Source: CAZFHP01 sp964519365 (lineage in GTDB: Bacteria; Babelota; Babeliae; Babelales; RVW-14). Taken from it: DNA of 41,429 nucleotides. Shown piece after piece: positions 15,119-22,431 of this stretch; the stretch's first letter is position 1; each line of letters starts with the position of its first letter. Below the pieces are notes generated by a model that was given only the letters and a program-made list of their open reading frames with translations, did no database searches and was not told the DNA's origin. Where the stretch lies: assembly GCA_964519365.1 (NCBI GenBank), contig CAZFHP010000007.1, positions 1 to 41,429 of the forward strand. Direction: 5' to 3'. Position numbers and translations under genes: made by a program.

Positions 15119-17071
15119 CTATTTCTCAAATCGCCCGTCAAGATGTTTAGCTAAGAATTTTTCTACAGCCACAGACAACCTAAAAATATTTTCTGGACGA
15201 GCTACCCCATGCCCTTCGTTAGGAAAAAACATATACTCGTGATCAATATTTTTTTCTTTCAAAACAGCAACTAGCCGCTCTGACTCTATTGGCTTAACGC
15301 GTGGATCATTTCCACCTTGGGCTATTAAAATTGGAATCTTAATTTGATCAACGTTAAAAAGTGGCGACCGTGATTTTAAAAATTCAACGTCTGTTTCTGG
15401 ATTACCAATACGCCTATACCATTTTGCCTTGCCCATTGGACGAAACGAAACAATCGAATCTAAAAGTGTAATCAAATTACTTGGCCCCCACAGATCAATC
15501 GCACAACAAAAAACATCTGGTGTAAATGTCGCACCAACAAGAGCTGAATAACCACCAAACGATGACCCCATAATGGCTATTTTTGTTGGATCAGCTATCT
15601 TTTCTGTAATTGCCCAGTTAACAGCATCAATAAGATCATCGTGCATCTTGCCACCAATCTCACGATCCCCGGCGTTTAAAAATTTCTTCCCGTACCCCGA
15701 TGACCCTCTATAGTTCACATGCAAACAAGCATAACCTCGATTTGCCAAAAATTGTGCCGTTACATTATGTGGGGTGTTACCATACCCCCAAATATGGCGC
15801 CACCATGGGCCACCGTGAACATCAAGTACCATTGGCAAATTTTTTGCCTGCTTGCCTGGAGGGCACGTTAGATACCCATGTATTGTAAGCCCATCTCGAG
15901 ATGTAAAAGAAATTGGTTTCATCGATGCTAGCGTGTACTGAGTCAAAACGGGTCTGTCATGAAAAAGAAAATCTGCGCGTTTCGTTCGTCTATCGTAAAG
16001 ATAATAAGCCATAGGGCCGTCATCATTTTCAAAGCCAACAACCCATCGCATGTTATCTGAACTACGGTCTATGTACGACAAATCACCTTTGTTAAGGGCT
16101 AAGATAATCTTGAGATCTTGTTCAAGATCTCGGCTTAAAGCTAGCCATTCTTTACGCGCACGTTGAAAAGAAACAAGCTCTGGCTCATACGTATCTTGAT
16201 TAAGCGTAACAGTATCAACGTCGTATTGGTTGTCAACAGCAAGTACTTCTTTTTTGCCTGTCATAAGATCCATCTTTACTAACTGTTGCGTATTAGCACC
16301 TGTCGAATCAATCAGATATAAGCTTTTGCCATCACGAGAAAAGCTTACAGGGCGAGAGCCTTCAGGCGGCACCGAGCCAACTAATGAATCTTCAAAACCC
16401 CATGTTAATACGCGTTCCCACTTACTATCTTTATTTTCTCGTACAAGTAACGCCGAGCTCCCATCTGTGTTAGCCGTAACAGCTGCACGCACACAAAGCT
16501 TTGAATCAGCAAGCCATGTATCAATATTCCCTGGATTTTTTGCCTCAAGATCTAATTTCCCCGATAATAAATCAAGACGATAGGCATCAAAAAGCTTTTG
16601 GTTCTCTTTGTTCATGACAACCAAGATATCGTTCGGAAAATTTTTATCGACAGTGTGTATATATGCCCGGACGCCTTGGAATGGCGTCATATCAACTGTC
16701 TCACGTGTATTTATATCAGTTCGATAAATATGCCAATTCTCATCACCGTCTGCATCTTGGGCAAAAAAAATATGCTTATTATTTTTCGCCCAGACAAACT
16801 CTTGAATATTACGATTCAAATTTGTAACGGGCTTACTATTATCTTGCCCAATCGCCTTAACCCATACAGTAAGCACGTTATTCTGGGGGGCTAAATACGC
16901 AAGTTTTGTTCCGTCAGGCGAAATACGCACACATGTTTTTTCAGGATTACCAAATAATACGAAACGGGGAATAATCGGAACTTCTTTACTCTTGATTGTT
17001 TTACCTTGCCATAAAGAACAGCTGGTAAGCAACATACACAAACTAAGAGATGTTATTAATTTTTCTTTCAT
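15119..17071 (-). CDS. S9 prolyl-oligopeptidase/acylaminoacyl-peptidase, lipoprotein
   Basis: The ATG at 17071 follows AGGAAGTG and gives a lipoprotein signal (MKEKLITSLSLCMLLTSC, lipobox LTSC). The 650-residue protein has an N-terminal beta-propeller with TolB-like repeats (RISPDGTKLAYL, SFSRDGKSLYLID) and a C-terminal alpha/beta hydrolase domain. The catalytic triad is visible: Ser504 in GSSFGGY, Asp589 in GGNDPRV and His621 in EGHG. S9C enzymes cut short peptides or acylated residues from peptide ends. As a lipoprotein it should work in the periplasm or at the surface, providing amino acids from peptides. It starts two bases before the end of the upstream methyltransferase gene, indicating one transcript. 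Confidence 0.9.
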   Translation of the reverse strand: MKEKLITSLSLCMLLTSCSLWQGKTIKSKEVPIIPRFVLFGNPEKTCVRISPDGTKLAYLAPQNNVLTVWVKAIGQDNSKPVTNLNRNIQEFVWAKNNKHIFFAQDADGDENWHIYRTDINTRETVDMTPFQGVRAYIHTVDKNFPNDILVVMNKENQKLFDAYRLDLLSGKLDLEAKNPGNIDTWLADSKLCVRAAVTANTDGSSALLVRENKDSKWERVLTWGFEDSLVGSVPPEGSRPVSFSRDGKSLYLIDSTGANTQQLVKMDLMTGKKEVLAVDNQYDVDTVTLNQDTYEPELVSFQRARKEWLALSRDLEQDLKIILALNKGDLSYIDRSSDNMRWVVGFENDDGPMAYYLYDRRTKRADFLFHDRPVLTQYTLASMKPISFTSRDGLTIHGYLTCPPGKQAKNLPMVLDVHGGPWWRHIWGYGNTPHNVTAQFLANRGYACLHVNYRGSSGYGKKFLNAGDREIGGKMHDDLIDAVNWAITEKIADPTKIAIMGSSFGGYSALVGATFTPDVFCCAIDLWGPSNLITLLDSIVSFRPMGKAKWYRRIGNPETDVEFLKSRSPLFNVDQIKIPILIAQGGNDPRVKPIESERLVAVLKEKNIDHEYMFFPNEGHGVARPENIFRLSVAVEKFLAKHLDGRFEK

Positions 17072-17072
17072 A

Positions 17073-18005
17073 TCACTTCCTACAAATAGCCATGATATGT
17101 CCACCAGCTCCCATAATACTTCTATCTTTTTCAATAACTTCAAGAAAATGCAATAAACCGTCCAATGCCTTAGCTTCTTTTACTGTTTCATTTAATGCAG
17201 GAAGTAAAGTAACAGGCCCTTCAACATTCCTTAAGAGTACTTCTTTGAAGCCAGAACTTTTGACCTCTGACTCAAATTCGTCGATCTGATGGAAATATCC
17301 CGTCGTAAATCTTTTTGATCTTGGATTACTATAAATTCCTGTTTTTAACATTTTTTCTAGCATAGACGCATGGTAGGGATCATGTAATCTGTTTTTCTTT
17401 GCTTCATTGAAAACAACCCCACTTCGCATAATAGCAACAGCAAATAACATACCCCCAGGTTTTAAAATTCGATGAGCCTCACGCAATGCTTTTAAGCGAT
17501 CTTGTTTTTCTAGTAAATGATAAAGTGGCCCAAACAATAAAACAATATCAGCAACCCCATCTTTAACGTTAAGCGCTCGTGCGTCACCAACAACAATCTC
17601 TGCCAACGCAACCCCTGTCTGATGCATTTTTTTAGTTGCCTGTTCTATATGTAGCGGAACAATATCTACCAAGTGAACTTCATACCCCTGCTCTGCAAGG
17701 GGAAATGCATAAACTCCTGTCCCTCCGCCAATATCATAGACAACGGCAGGAGGCTTTGGTAAAAAACGTCGTAAAATAGATTCTGTTCTCAATCGCTCAA
17801 CAATACCCTGAGGATTAATAAAAAGTCGTTTTGCCTCCCCGCCCCAACGAGTGTAATTTTGCAGAAGTTCGGCGTCAGAAGAAAACTTATTCGATGGGAC
17901 ATTTCTTTCTGTTGTATTTTGCCCACAAGAAATAAATAAAAATAAAACAACGATCATGTAAGAACAACTGAAGAAAAAACGTATTTTCTCATATAACTCA
18001 AACAT
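17073..18005 (-). CDS. SAM-dependent methyltransferase with lipoprotein-type signal
   Basis: Residues 14-27 form a hydrophobic stretch ending FISC, a plausible lipobox (Cys27), preceded by a basic start. From about residue 85 the protein is a class I methyltransferase: VVYDIGGGTGVYAFPLA (88-104), HLVDIVPLHIEQA, GDARALNVKDGVADIVLLFG, and HRILKPGGMLFAVAI. SAM is made in the cytosol, so an exported methyltransferase is odd; either the segment is only an inner-membrane anchor with the domain inside, or the protein acts in a host. GGGAG lies before the ATG at 18005. It is followed directly by the peptidase gene. The substrate is unknown. Confidence 0.75.
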   Translation of the reverse strand: MFELYEKIRFFFSCSYMIVVLFLFISCGQNTTERNVPSNKFSSDAELLQNYTRWGGEAKRLFINPQGIVERLRTESILRRFLPKPPAVVYDIGGGTGVYAFPLAEQGYEVHLVDIVPLHIEQATKKMHQTGVALAEIVVGDARALNVKDGVADIVLLFGPLYHLLEKQDRLKALREAHRILKPGGMLFAVAIMRSGVVFNEAKKNRLHDPYHASMLEKMLKTGIYSNPRSKRFTTGYFHQIDEFESEVKSSGFKEVLLRNVEGPVTLLPALNETVKEAKALDGLLHFLEVIEKDRSIMGAGGHIMAICRK

Positions 18006-18042
18006 AAATGGTCTCCCTTCTTAAAACACTACTTATCCGAAC

Positions 18043-18627
18043 CTATTCGTTAATCACAATATCAAAACACTTTAACAACGACATAACCTCTGGATACGAA
18101 AATTTCGCTTTCTTCGCTGTGTTTGTCGAAAGATTGATCACGTAATTTTTAGCATTTCTAAAATCAGACTTGTTGAGATTACACTCATGGAATCGAGTTC
18201 CCAACAAATCTGTATTCGAAAAATTTGCACCAACGAGCTGGGTGTTTGTAAAAGAACAATCTTTGAGTTGGCTTTTAGCAAAAGACGTCCCTTGCATAGG
18301 CAAGTCAGAAAAGTTACATTGCAATAAGATACTTTGCTTGATATTAATTCCAAAGAACGTTTTGTTGCACAGGTAAAACTTTATCCCAACAAGCTTGCAA
18401 TCGCTAAATATAACATCTCGCAAAAAACATCCAGTAAGATTAACAAAACTCAAATTACATTGCTTGAACACGCATGAATCAAATTTTGCTTTATCCCATG
18501 AACTGTTCGTAAAATTACAGTTTTCAAACGTGCATGAATCAAAAGAAAGTTCTGGAAACTTTTGATTCGAAAAATCTTGGGTCTCAAATATTTGTTCTTC
18601 TTCTCCCAAGGCTAACTTTGATCTCAT
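18043..18627 (-). CDS. Pentapeptide-repeat protein
   Basis: The 194-residue product is built of A(D/N)LXX-type five-residue repeats across most of its length (FDSCTFENCNFTNSSW, CDLXX-like NCNLSFVNLTGC, QLVGANFSNTDLLGTRF). This folds as a right-handed four-sided beta helix, as in Qnr and McbG, which mimic DNA and protect gyrase, though most members have no known role. The repeats are rich in Cys and Phe. I chose the ATG at 18627 because the earlier ATG at 18666 lies inside the upstream antitoxin gene. It follows the HigBA-like pair by ten bases, so it may be a third gene of that operon. Confidence 0.8.
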   Translation of the reverse strand: MRSKLALGEEEQIFETQDFSNQKFPELSFDSCTFENCNFTNSSWDKAKFDSCVFKQCNLSFVNLTGCFLRDVIFSDCKLVGIKFYLCNKTFFGINIKQSILLQCNFSDLPMQGTSFAKSQLKDCSFTNTQLVGANFSNTDLLGTRFHECNLNKSDFRNAKNYVINLSTNTAKKAKFSYPEVMSLLKCFDIVINE

Positions 18628-18637
18628 ACTTGTCTTT

Positions 18638-18988
18638 CTAACCTCGAACGTGAGACCGCGAAACATTTACCGTATCAATAATAATAGTTCCCTTTTTGCG
18701 AGAACGAGCTTTTGGTTTTACATCGATCGTCACATCCTGACCAAGTTCATTTAAAAATCGAAAAAGTCTTTCTAAAGAAAATCCTGAAAGCTTTCCACTT
18801 AGTAAAGCTGAAACTTTCGGTTGATCAATCCCAAGAATAACCGATGCTTGTTTTTGAGTAAGCTTTTTCTTTTTGATAATTGAATAAATTTTACTCGCCA
18901 ATTCTGCTTTAGCTAAAAGCTCTCCTGAATTTGGCAAATCCAAATCAGCAAAAACGTTCCCGCTACTTTTTTCAATTTTTTTTGCCAT
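18638..18988 (-). CDS. higA: HigA-like XRE-family antitoxin
   Basis: The 116-residue protein has an XRE helix-turn-helix at about residues 35-75: KKKKLTQKQASVILGIDQPK, then VSALLSGKLSGFSLERLFRF. This matches the HigA/XRE antitoxins paired with phage-Gp49/HigB toxins, including the N-terminal FADLDLPNSGELLAKAELA. It should bind the toxin and repress the operon. It overlaps the toxin gene by 17 bases. The C-terminal part after residue 95 is basic and not part of the usual domain. Confidence 0.85.
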   Translation of the reverse strand: MAKKIEKSSGNVFADLDLPNSGELLAKAELASKIYSIIKKKKLTQKQASVILGIDQPKVSALLSGKLSGFSLERLFRFLNELGQDVTIDVKPKARSRKKGTIIIDTVNVSRSHVRG

Positions 18989-19334
18989 GACATAATTCCT
19001 TATACATTTCTTGAGCTTCTTTAAACCTCTTCTGTATCAAATCGATTTCTTTTTTGGGAGTCTTAATCCCTTGCTTTGATTTTTTTTTAAATGCATGAAG
19101 AACAAATACAAATGGTGGCATCTTTACAGTATAGACTGCCCGAAAAGTTCCAGCCTTTTCGTTTTCAATAATCTCTATGACCCCAGACCCACGAAAGCCC
19201 TTTAATATCTTACTGTGTATATGCCGCTCACCCTTTTGAGCGAGGTAAAGAGCAAAACCAAAACTACTTTTAACTTCTTTAGGAAATTTAAGAAGATCTT
19301 CTTTGCTCGATCCCATCCATACTATCTGCTTCAA
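18972..19334 (-). CDS. higB: HigB-like (RelE superfamily, Gp49-type) toxin
   Basis: The 120-residue protein shows the phage-derived Gp49/HigB pattern: IVWMGSSKEDLLKFPKEV, FALYLAQKGERHIHSK, LKGFRGSGVIEIIE, TFRAVYTVK, and VLHAFKKKSKQGIKTP. Such toxins cleave mRNA on the ribosome. The start is a TTG at 19334 with GGGAG eight bases upstream; no ATG fits. Toxin-before-antitoxin order is the usual HigBA arrangement. A palindrome in the promoter (19383-19392) is the likely binding site of the antitoxin. Confidence 0.85.
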   Translation of the reverse strand: MKQIVWMGSSKEDLLKFPKEVKSSFGFALYLAQKGERHIHSKILKGFRGSGVIEIIENEKAGTFRAVYTVKMPPFVFVLHAFKKKSKQGIKTPKKEIDLIQKRFKEAQEMYKELCHGKKN

Positions 19335-19370
19335 TACACTATCTCCCTTGCGATAATCCCATATATGCCA

Positions 19371-19399
19371 AATCTAGCATACTTGTTAACAAATGTAAA
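19371..19399 (-). promoter_or_regulatory. HigBA promoter with palindromic operator
   Basis: On the minus strand TTTACA (19394-19399) and TAGATT (19371-19376) are 17 bases apart. The spacer holds the perfect palindrome TTGTTAACAA (19383-19392), well placed for repression by the HigA-like protein. The divergent methyltransferase gene could share this control. Confidence 0.5.
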
Positions 19400-19452
19400 T
19401 AAATCTGATAAACTAATGCCAAAAATACAAAAAATAACCCATAGAAAGACCT

Positions 19453-20241
19453 ATGAAAAATCCAAAAAAATCTGATCGTTGGGATGCTAAGCATTACAAG
19501 AAGCACTCAAATACACAATTTAAAGGGGCCCTTGCTACTCTTAAAAGCTATTCTTTTAAGGGCAACGAGGACATTCTTGATATCGGCTGCGGGGATGGTA
19601 AAATCACAGCACAAATAGCCAAACATATTCCTGACGGCTCTATATTAGGAATCGACACGTCTAAAAATATGATCGAAGTATGTAAAAAAGATTTTGGGCA
19701 CATAAAAAATCTTACGTGCAAACATGTTTCTGCCGAAAGTTTTGTTGCAACAAAAACGTTTGATCTAATCGTTAGTTTTTCTACATTTCATTGGATCAAA
19801 GATCAAGAAAAAGTTATTACAAATATTTTTGACTGGCTCAAACCTGGCGGCACTCTTGTTATTATGACGTCTGGTGGCAATGCTCCTGCAATAGAAAAAG
19901 TCTTTGAAAAAGAATACTGGCAAAAAGAATTACCCGTTCAAACAAACGAAACATGGCATGGCAAAACAAGCATCGATTATCAAAATATGCTTAAACAAGC
20001 TGGCTTTATGAATATCAAAATCGAAACCATTCAGGCTTCTAGATTTTTTGAAAACAAAGACGCTTTTATTGGCTACGCAATGGGATGGGTTCCCCATGTA
20101 ACAGGCTTGCCCCACGATAAAGCTCTTACGTTTGCTCAAGATCTTCTTGATAGTGTTCGCACACACATGAAAACACCAGACCCAGATGGCAAAATCGAAC
20201 TTGTCTCGCCATTAGCTTTGATTTGGGCAGAGAAACTATAA
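19453..20241 (+). CDS. SAM-dependent methyltransferase (Tam/BioC-like)
   Basis: The 262-residue protein has motif I DILDIGCGDGKITAQIA (about 40-56), D at LGIDTSKNMIEV, the typical FDLIVSFSTFHWIKDQEKV and IFDWLKPGGTLVIMTSGG. The HWI block and length resemble trans-aconitate methyltransferase and BioC-type carboxyl methyltransferases, which methylate small acids or acyl carriers. No biotin genes lie nearby, so the exact role is open. It is alone on the plus strand, divergent from the HigBA pair, with about 118 bases between them. Confidence 0.8.
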   Translation: MKNPKKSDRWDAKHYKKHSNTQFKGALATLKSYSFKGNEDILDIGCGDGKITAQIAKHIPDGSILGIDTSKNMIEVCKKDFGHIKNLTCKHVSAESFVATKTFDLIVSFSTFHWIKDQEKVITNIFDWLKPGGTLVIMTSGGNAPAIEKVFEKEYWQKELPVQTNETWHGKTSIDYQNMLKQAGFMNIKIETIQASRFFENKDAFIGYAMGWVPHVTGLPHDKALTFAQDLLDSVRTHMKTPDPDGKIELVSPLALIWAEKL

Positions 20242-20246
20242 AGCAA

Positions 20247-20531
20247 TCACTCCGATAAGCGCTCTATTCTAATCGCCTTCCCATACACAATCGCTTGCGC
20301 AATTTTCTTGTATGCCCTATTTAAAATGCGTGCAAATGTAGGCTGCGATATCTCCATTTTCTGAGCCGCATCAGTTTGATTAAGATTATCAACATCGTGT
20401 AATTTAATTGCTTCAAACTCATCCGGCTCTAATATAATTTCTTCTAAGGCTCGCAACGGAATACCCTGTGGTTTAAAAAAATAAGTCGTAGGACTTTCTC
20501 TTAAACATCGAGGTTTTCTTGGTCTAACCAT
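20247..20531 (-). CDS. DUF134 family DNA-binding protein
   Basis: The 94-residue protein begins MVRPRKPRCLRESPTTYFFK, then GIPLRALEEIILEPDEFEAI, and contains a sigma-70 region 4-like helix-turn-helix (LNQTDAAQKMEISQPTFARI). This is the standard DUF134 layout. These proteins are thought to be regulators and often sit beside DUF5320 and NifX/NafY-like iron-molybdenum cluster-binding proteins. Here only DUF5320 is present. The gene overlaps the upstream DUF5320 gene by eight bases. The palindrome at 20847-20860 upstream of the pair is a candidate binding site. Confidence 0.85.
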   Translation of the reverse strand: MVRPRKPRCLRESPTTYFFKPQGIPLRALEEIILEPDEFEAIKLHDVDNLNQTDAAQKMEISQPTFARILNRAYKKIAQAIVYGKAIRIERLSE

Positions 20532-20802
20532 TTTTATTTGTTTGCTCTTTTTCTAAAGCTTCTATCTCTGCAGAAAGTTGCTTTTTGTATTCTTTCAAAC
20601 CTGCAATTCTTTCTTCTACGCTTGGCTGTTGCATCATAGGACAACCTTCGGGCCCAGCAAAATAACGTCTTAACCCTCGCCGAAAACCAGAATATCCTCT
20701 TCTCATCCATCCACAACCTCTAGACTCATCACAACATCTACCCATACCTCTTCCTGTTCGTGGACCACGTCCATCAGGCCCTGTTCCATCAAATCTTGGC
20801 AT
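20524..20802 (-). CDS. DUF5320 family Gly/Arg-rich small protein
   Basis: The product from the ATG at 20802 (92 residues) begins MPRFDGTGPDGRGPRTGRGM, as DUF5320 proteins do, and has cysteines at CC, CGW and GCP that could bind metal. The C-terminal 30 residues form a coiled coil (ERIAGLKEYKKQLSAEIEAL). AAAGGG precedes the chosen ATG; the longer frame to 20844 runs into the operator region. Its function is unknown; association with metal-cofactor genes in other bacteria suggests a metal-related role. Confidence 0.8.
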   Translation of the reverse strand: MPRFDGTGPDGRGPRTGRGMGRCCDESRGCGWMRRGYSGFRRGLRRYFAGPEGCPMMQQPSVEERIAGLKEYKKQLSAEIEALEKEQTNKNG

Positions 20803-20832
20803 AATATCCCTTTCTTTTAAAACATGTTCAAC

Positions 20833-20861
20833 GTGAATACTCATTATGAATATATATTCAC
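20833..20861. promoter_or_regulatory. Palindromic operator upstream of the DUF5320/DUF134 genes
   Basis: TGAATATATATTCA (20847-20860) is a perfect 14-bp palindrome, and GTGAATA (20833-20839) forms a second inverted match with TATTCAC (20855-20861). It lies 31-59 bases before the DUF5320 start on the minus strand, overlapping the expected -10 region. Confidence 0.5.
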
Positions 20862-20899
20862 ATTATGGCTCTTTTTCATTCTGGTGTCAAGGGTTTGCC

Positions 20900-21289
20900 T
20901 CAATTTTTTACTATGGCATACGGCAAAAGCTCTCTCAGCGCTACTTTCTTATCTTGTTCTATTATCACCTCTGTCGCCAAATTTTTCTCGTCAATTAAGT
21001 TCAAAAACTCCCTACACCGGCCACAAGGCGGAATAATAGTTTCTTGATTACATGCAACAATCGTTTTGATATATGTTTCATCTGTTTGCCCAAGCATCGC
21101 TGCTACTGCTGAGTGTTCTGCACAAAAGCCAATTCCACATGATACGTGAATACTAACTCCTGTAAAAATCTTATTCTTGTGCGTTCGTAATGCACACCCA
21201 ACTTCTTTGATCACGCCACCATAAACTTTCTTGCTAGCAGCAAGAAGTTTTGCTTTTTCGATTAACTCTTTATCTTGTTCTGTAATCAT
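20900..21289 (-). CDS. cdd: Cytidine deaminase
   Basis: The 129-residue protein has both zinc motifs of the homotetrameric cytidine deaminases: C56-A-E58 (GFCAEHSA) with the proton-shuttle glutamate, and PPCGRCREF with C89 and C92. The N-terminal GGVIKEVGCALRT and FTGVSIHVSC form the substrate pocket. It turns cytidine or deoxycytidine into uridine forms in pyrimidine salvage; blasticidin-type specificity is possible in this subgroup. It overlaps the HD gene by four bases, so the two are translationally coupled. Confidence 0.9.
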   Translation of the reverse strand: MITEQDKELIEKAKLLAASKKVYGGVIKEVGCALRTHKNKIFTGVSIHVSCGIGFCAEHSAVAAMLGQTDETYIKTIVACNQETIIPPCGRCREFLNLIDEKNLATEVIIEQDKKVALRELLPYAIVKN

Positions 21290-21948
21290 GCAACTCTCTC
21301 TCTTTCACCGACTTCTTCGTAAAATTTTTCGAGATACTTCTCCATAAACGTATGCCGTTCTTGAGCCAATTTTTTTCCAGTATCAGTATTCATAAGATTT
21401 TTAAGCAATAATAGTTTCTCATAAAAGTGATTAATCGCCGGACTTGTATTATTTTTGTATTGATCAAAGGAATCATGCAAGGCTGGCTTGACAGCAGGAT
21501 CATAAATCTCTCGTCCTTTATGCCCTGCATAGGCAAAAACACGCGCTATACCAATTGCGCCTAGAGCATCAAGCCTATCAGCATCTTGAACAACGTGACC
21601 CTCTTTTGTTAACTCTTCAGCAGCTACTTTGGCCCCTTTGAACGATACATTCTTAACAATATCGCAAACATGCTCAATCGTTTTTTGTTCCATATCAAAC
21701 GGCTCAAGAAATTCTCGTGAAACTTTTGGCCCAACCGTTATATCACCACCATGCAACTTCCAATCTGCAATATCATGCAAAAGCGCCGCAAGCTGAACAA
21801 CAAACATATCAACATCTTCGCCTGCCCCAATTTTTATAGCGTTTTGCCAAACCCTATACACATGCCACCAGTCATGACCAGAAGACTCTTGAGATAATTT
21901 TTCTTTTACAAAGTCTACTGTTTTTTGAACAATCTGCTCTTGGTTCAT
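21286..21948 (-). CDS. HD-domain phosphohydrolase (YedJ-like)
   Basis: The ATG at 21948 has GGGAGA just upstream. The 220-residue protein has the HD signature: H25-D26 with H29 in GHDWWHV, H58-D59 in ALLHDIADWK, and the third acidic site in VVQDADRLDALGAIGIAR. This matches the YedJ/YpgQ-like HD hydrolases, which can cleave nucleotides or nucleoside diphosphates with Mn or Mg. Coupling to cytidine deaminase suggests a nucleotide clean-up or salvage role, which is inference. Confidence 0.85.
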   Translation of the reverse strand: MNQEQIVQKTVDFVKEKLSQESSGHDWWHVYRVWQNAIKIGAGEDVDMFVVQLAALLHDIADWKLHGGDITVGPKVSREFLEPFDMEQKTIEHVCDIVKNVSFKGAKVAAEELTKEGHVVQDADRLDALGAIGIARVFAYAGHKGREIYDPAVKPALHDSFDQYKNNTSPAINHFYEKLLLLKNLMNTDTGKKLAQERHTFMEKYLEKFYEEVGERERVA

Positions 21949-22044
21949 ACGGTTCTCCCAAAATATATAACTCAACTTAAAATTATAATTTTGTAGTATG
22001 CCAGGAAGATTGAGTCCAGGCAAAGATCTTTTTATTTGACAAGT

Positions 22045-22073
22045 TTGACAAATATATAATTCTTGCGTATGAT
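22045..22073 (+). promoter_or_regulatory. Near-consensus promoter before the leader ORF and ABC importer
   Basis: TTGACA (22045-22050) is a perfect -35 box, and TATGAT (22068-22073) is a near-perfect -10 box at the optimal 17-base spacing. A second TTGACA begins eight bases further upstream. The first ATG with a ribosome binding site is at 22123. Confidence 0.75.
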
Positions 22074-22122
22074 TAAAACTGTTGTGATAGTTTTAATTTT
22101 TAACCAATCAAAGGAGCTTTGT

Positions 22123-22293
22123 ATGAGAAATACACGAAAAATTTCTCAAAACAACAATCCCTTTTTCGATATTCTAGCGTTACCTGGCTATTTAAATACC
22201 ACGGTTAACGCCAAACATACTATTTCTATTTTTTCTACAGAACAAAGTTCTGTCTCTCTTTCTTCCCTCTCTCTTTTCTGGCCTTGGGCCTAG
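22123..22293 (+). CDS. Short ORF ending in FWPWA; candidate tryptophan leader peptide
   Basis: AAAGGAG lies a few bases before the ATG, and the promoter at 22045-22073 points at it. The 56-residue product has no signal peptide or known domain; it is Ser-rich near the end (SSVSLSSLSL) and closes with FWPWA, two of the last four residues being Trp. A perfect hairpin sits inside the frame at 22237-22253. The next gene downstream encodes a TrpX-like binding protein. Together this suggests a leader peptide whose translation senses charged tRNA-Trp. Classical leaders are shorter, and no clear terminator hairpin with a T run follows, so a small protein of other function remains possible. Confidence 0.5.
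   Translation: MRNTRKISQNNNPFFDILALPGYLNTTVNAKHTISIFSTEQSSVSLSSLSLFWPWA
22237..22253 (+). promoter_or_regulatory. Hairpin within the leader ORF
   Basis: ACAGAAC (22237-22243) and GTTCTGT (22247-22253) pair perfectly around an AAA loop, about 26 bases before the first of the two terminal Trp codons. Confidence 0.5.
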
Positions 22294-22355
22294 CATATCT
22301 TTTCCCACATTTTTTTAATCTAATTTTTATTTAAAACATCTAATGCGTGTGTTTT

Positions 22356-22386
22356 GTATGCATACCACAAGTATGTAAAAACATAC
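22356..22386 (+). promoter_or_regulatory. Array of GTATG/CATAC half-sites before the ABC importer
   Basis: GTATGCATAC (22356-22365) is a palindrome; GTATGT (22371-22376) and ACATAC (22381-22386) form another. The middle CATAC and GTATG can also pair with each other. A TATAAT lies at 22393-22398. Either an operator for a dimeric regulator over a second promoter, or competing RNA hairpins, would fit. Confidence 0.5.
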
Positions 22387-22431
22387 TCAAACTATAATTT
22401 TATGAATTTAAATATTTGAAAGAAACTAATC

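Noticed and set aside
18138..18376. ORFs on both strands inside the pentapeptide-repeat gene
   Set aside because: They are shadows caused by the repeat's biased codons.
22294..22330. Intrinsic terminator after the leader ORF (GGCC-TTG-GGCC followed by T-rich sequence)
   Set aside because: The stem is only four pairs, and the T run starts more than 20 bases later, so it is too weak to call.
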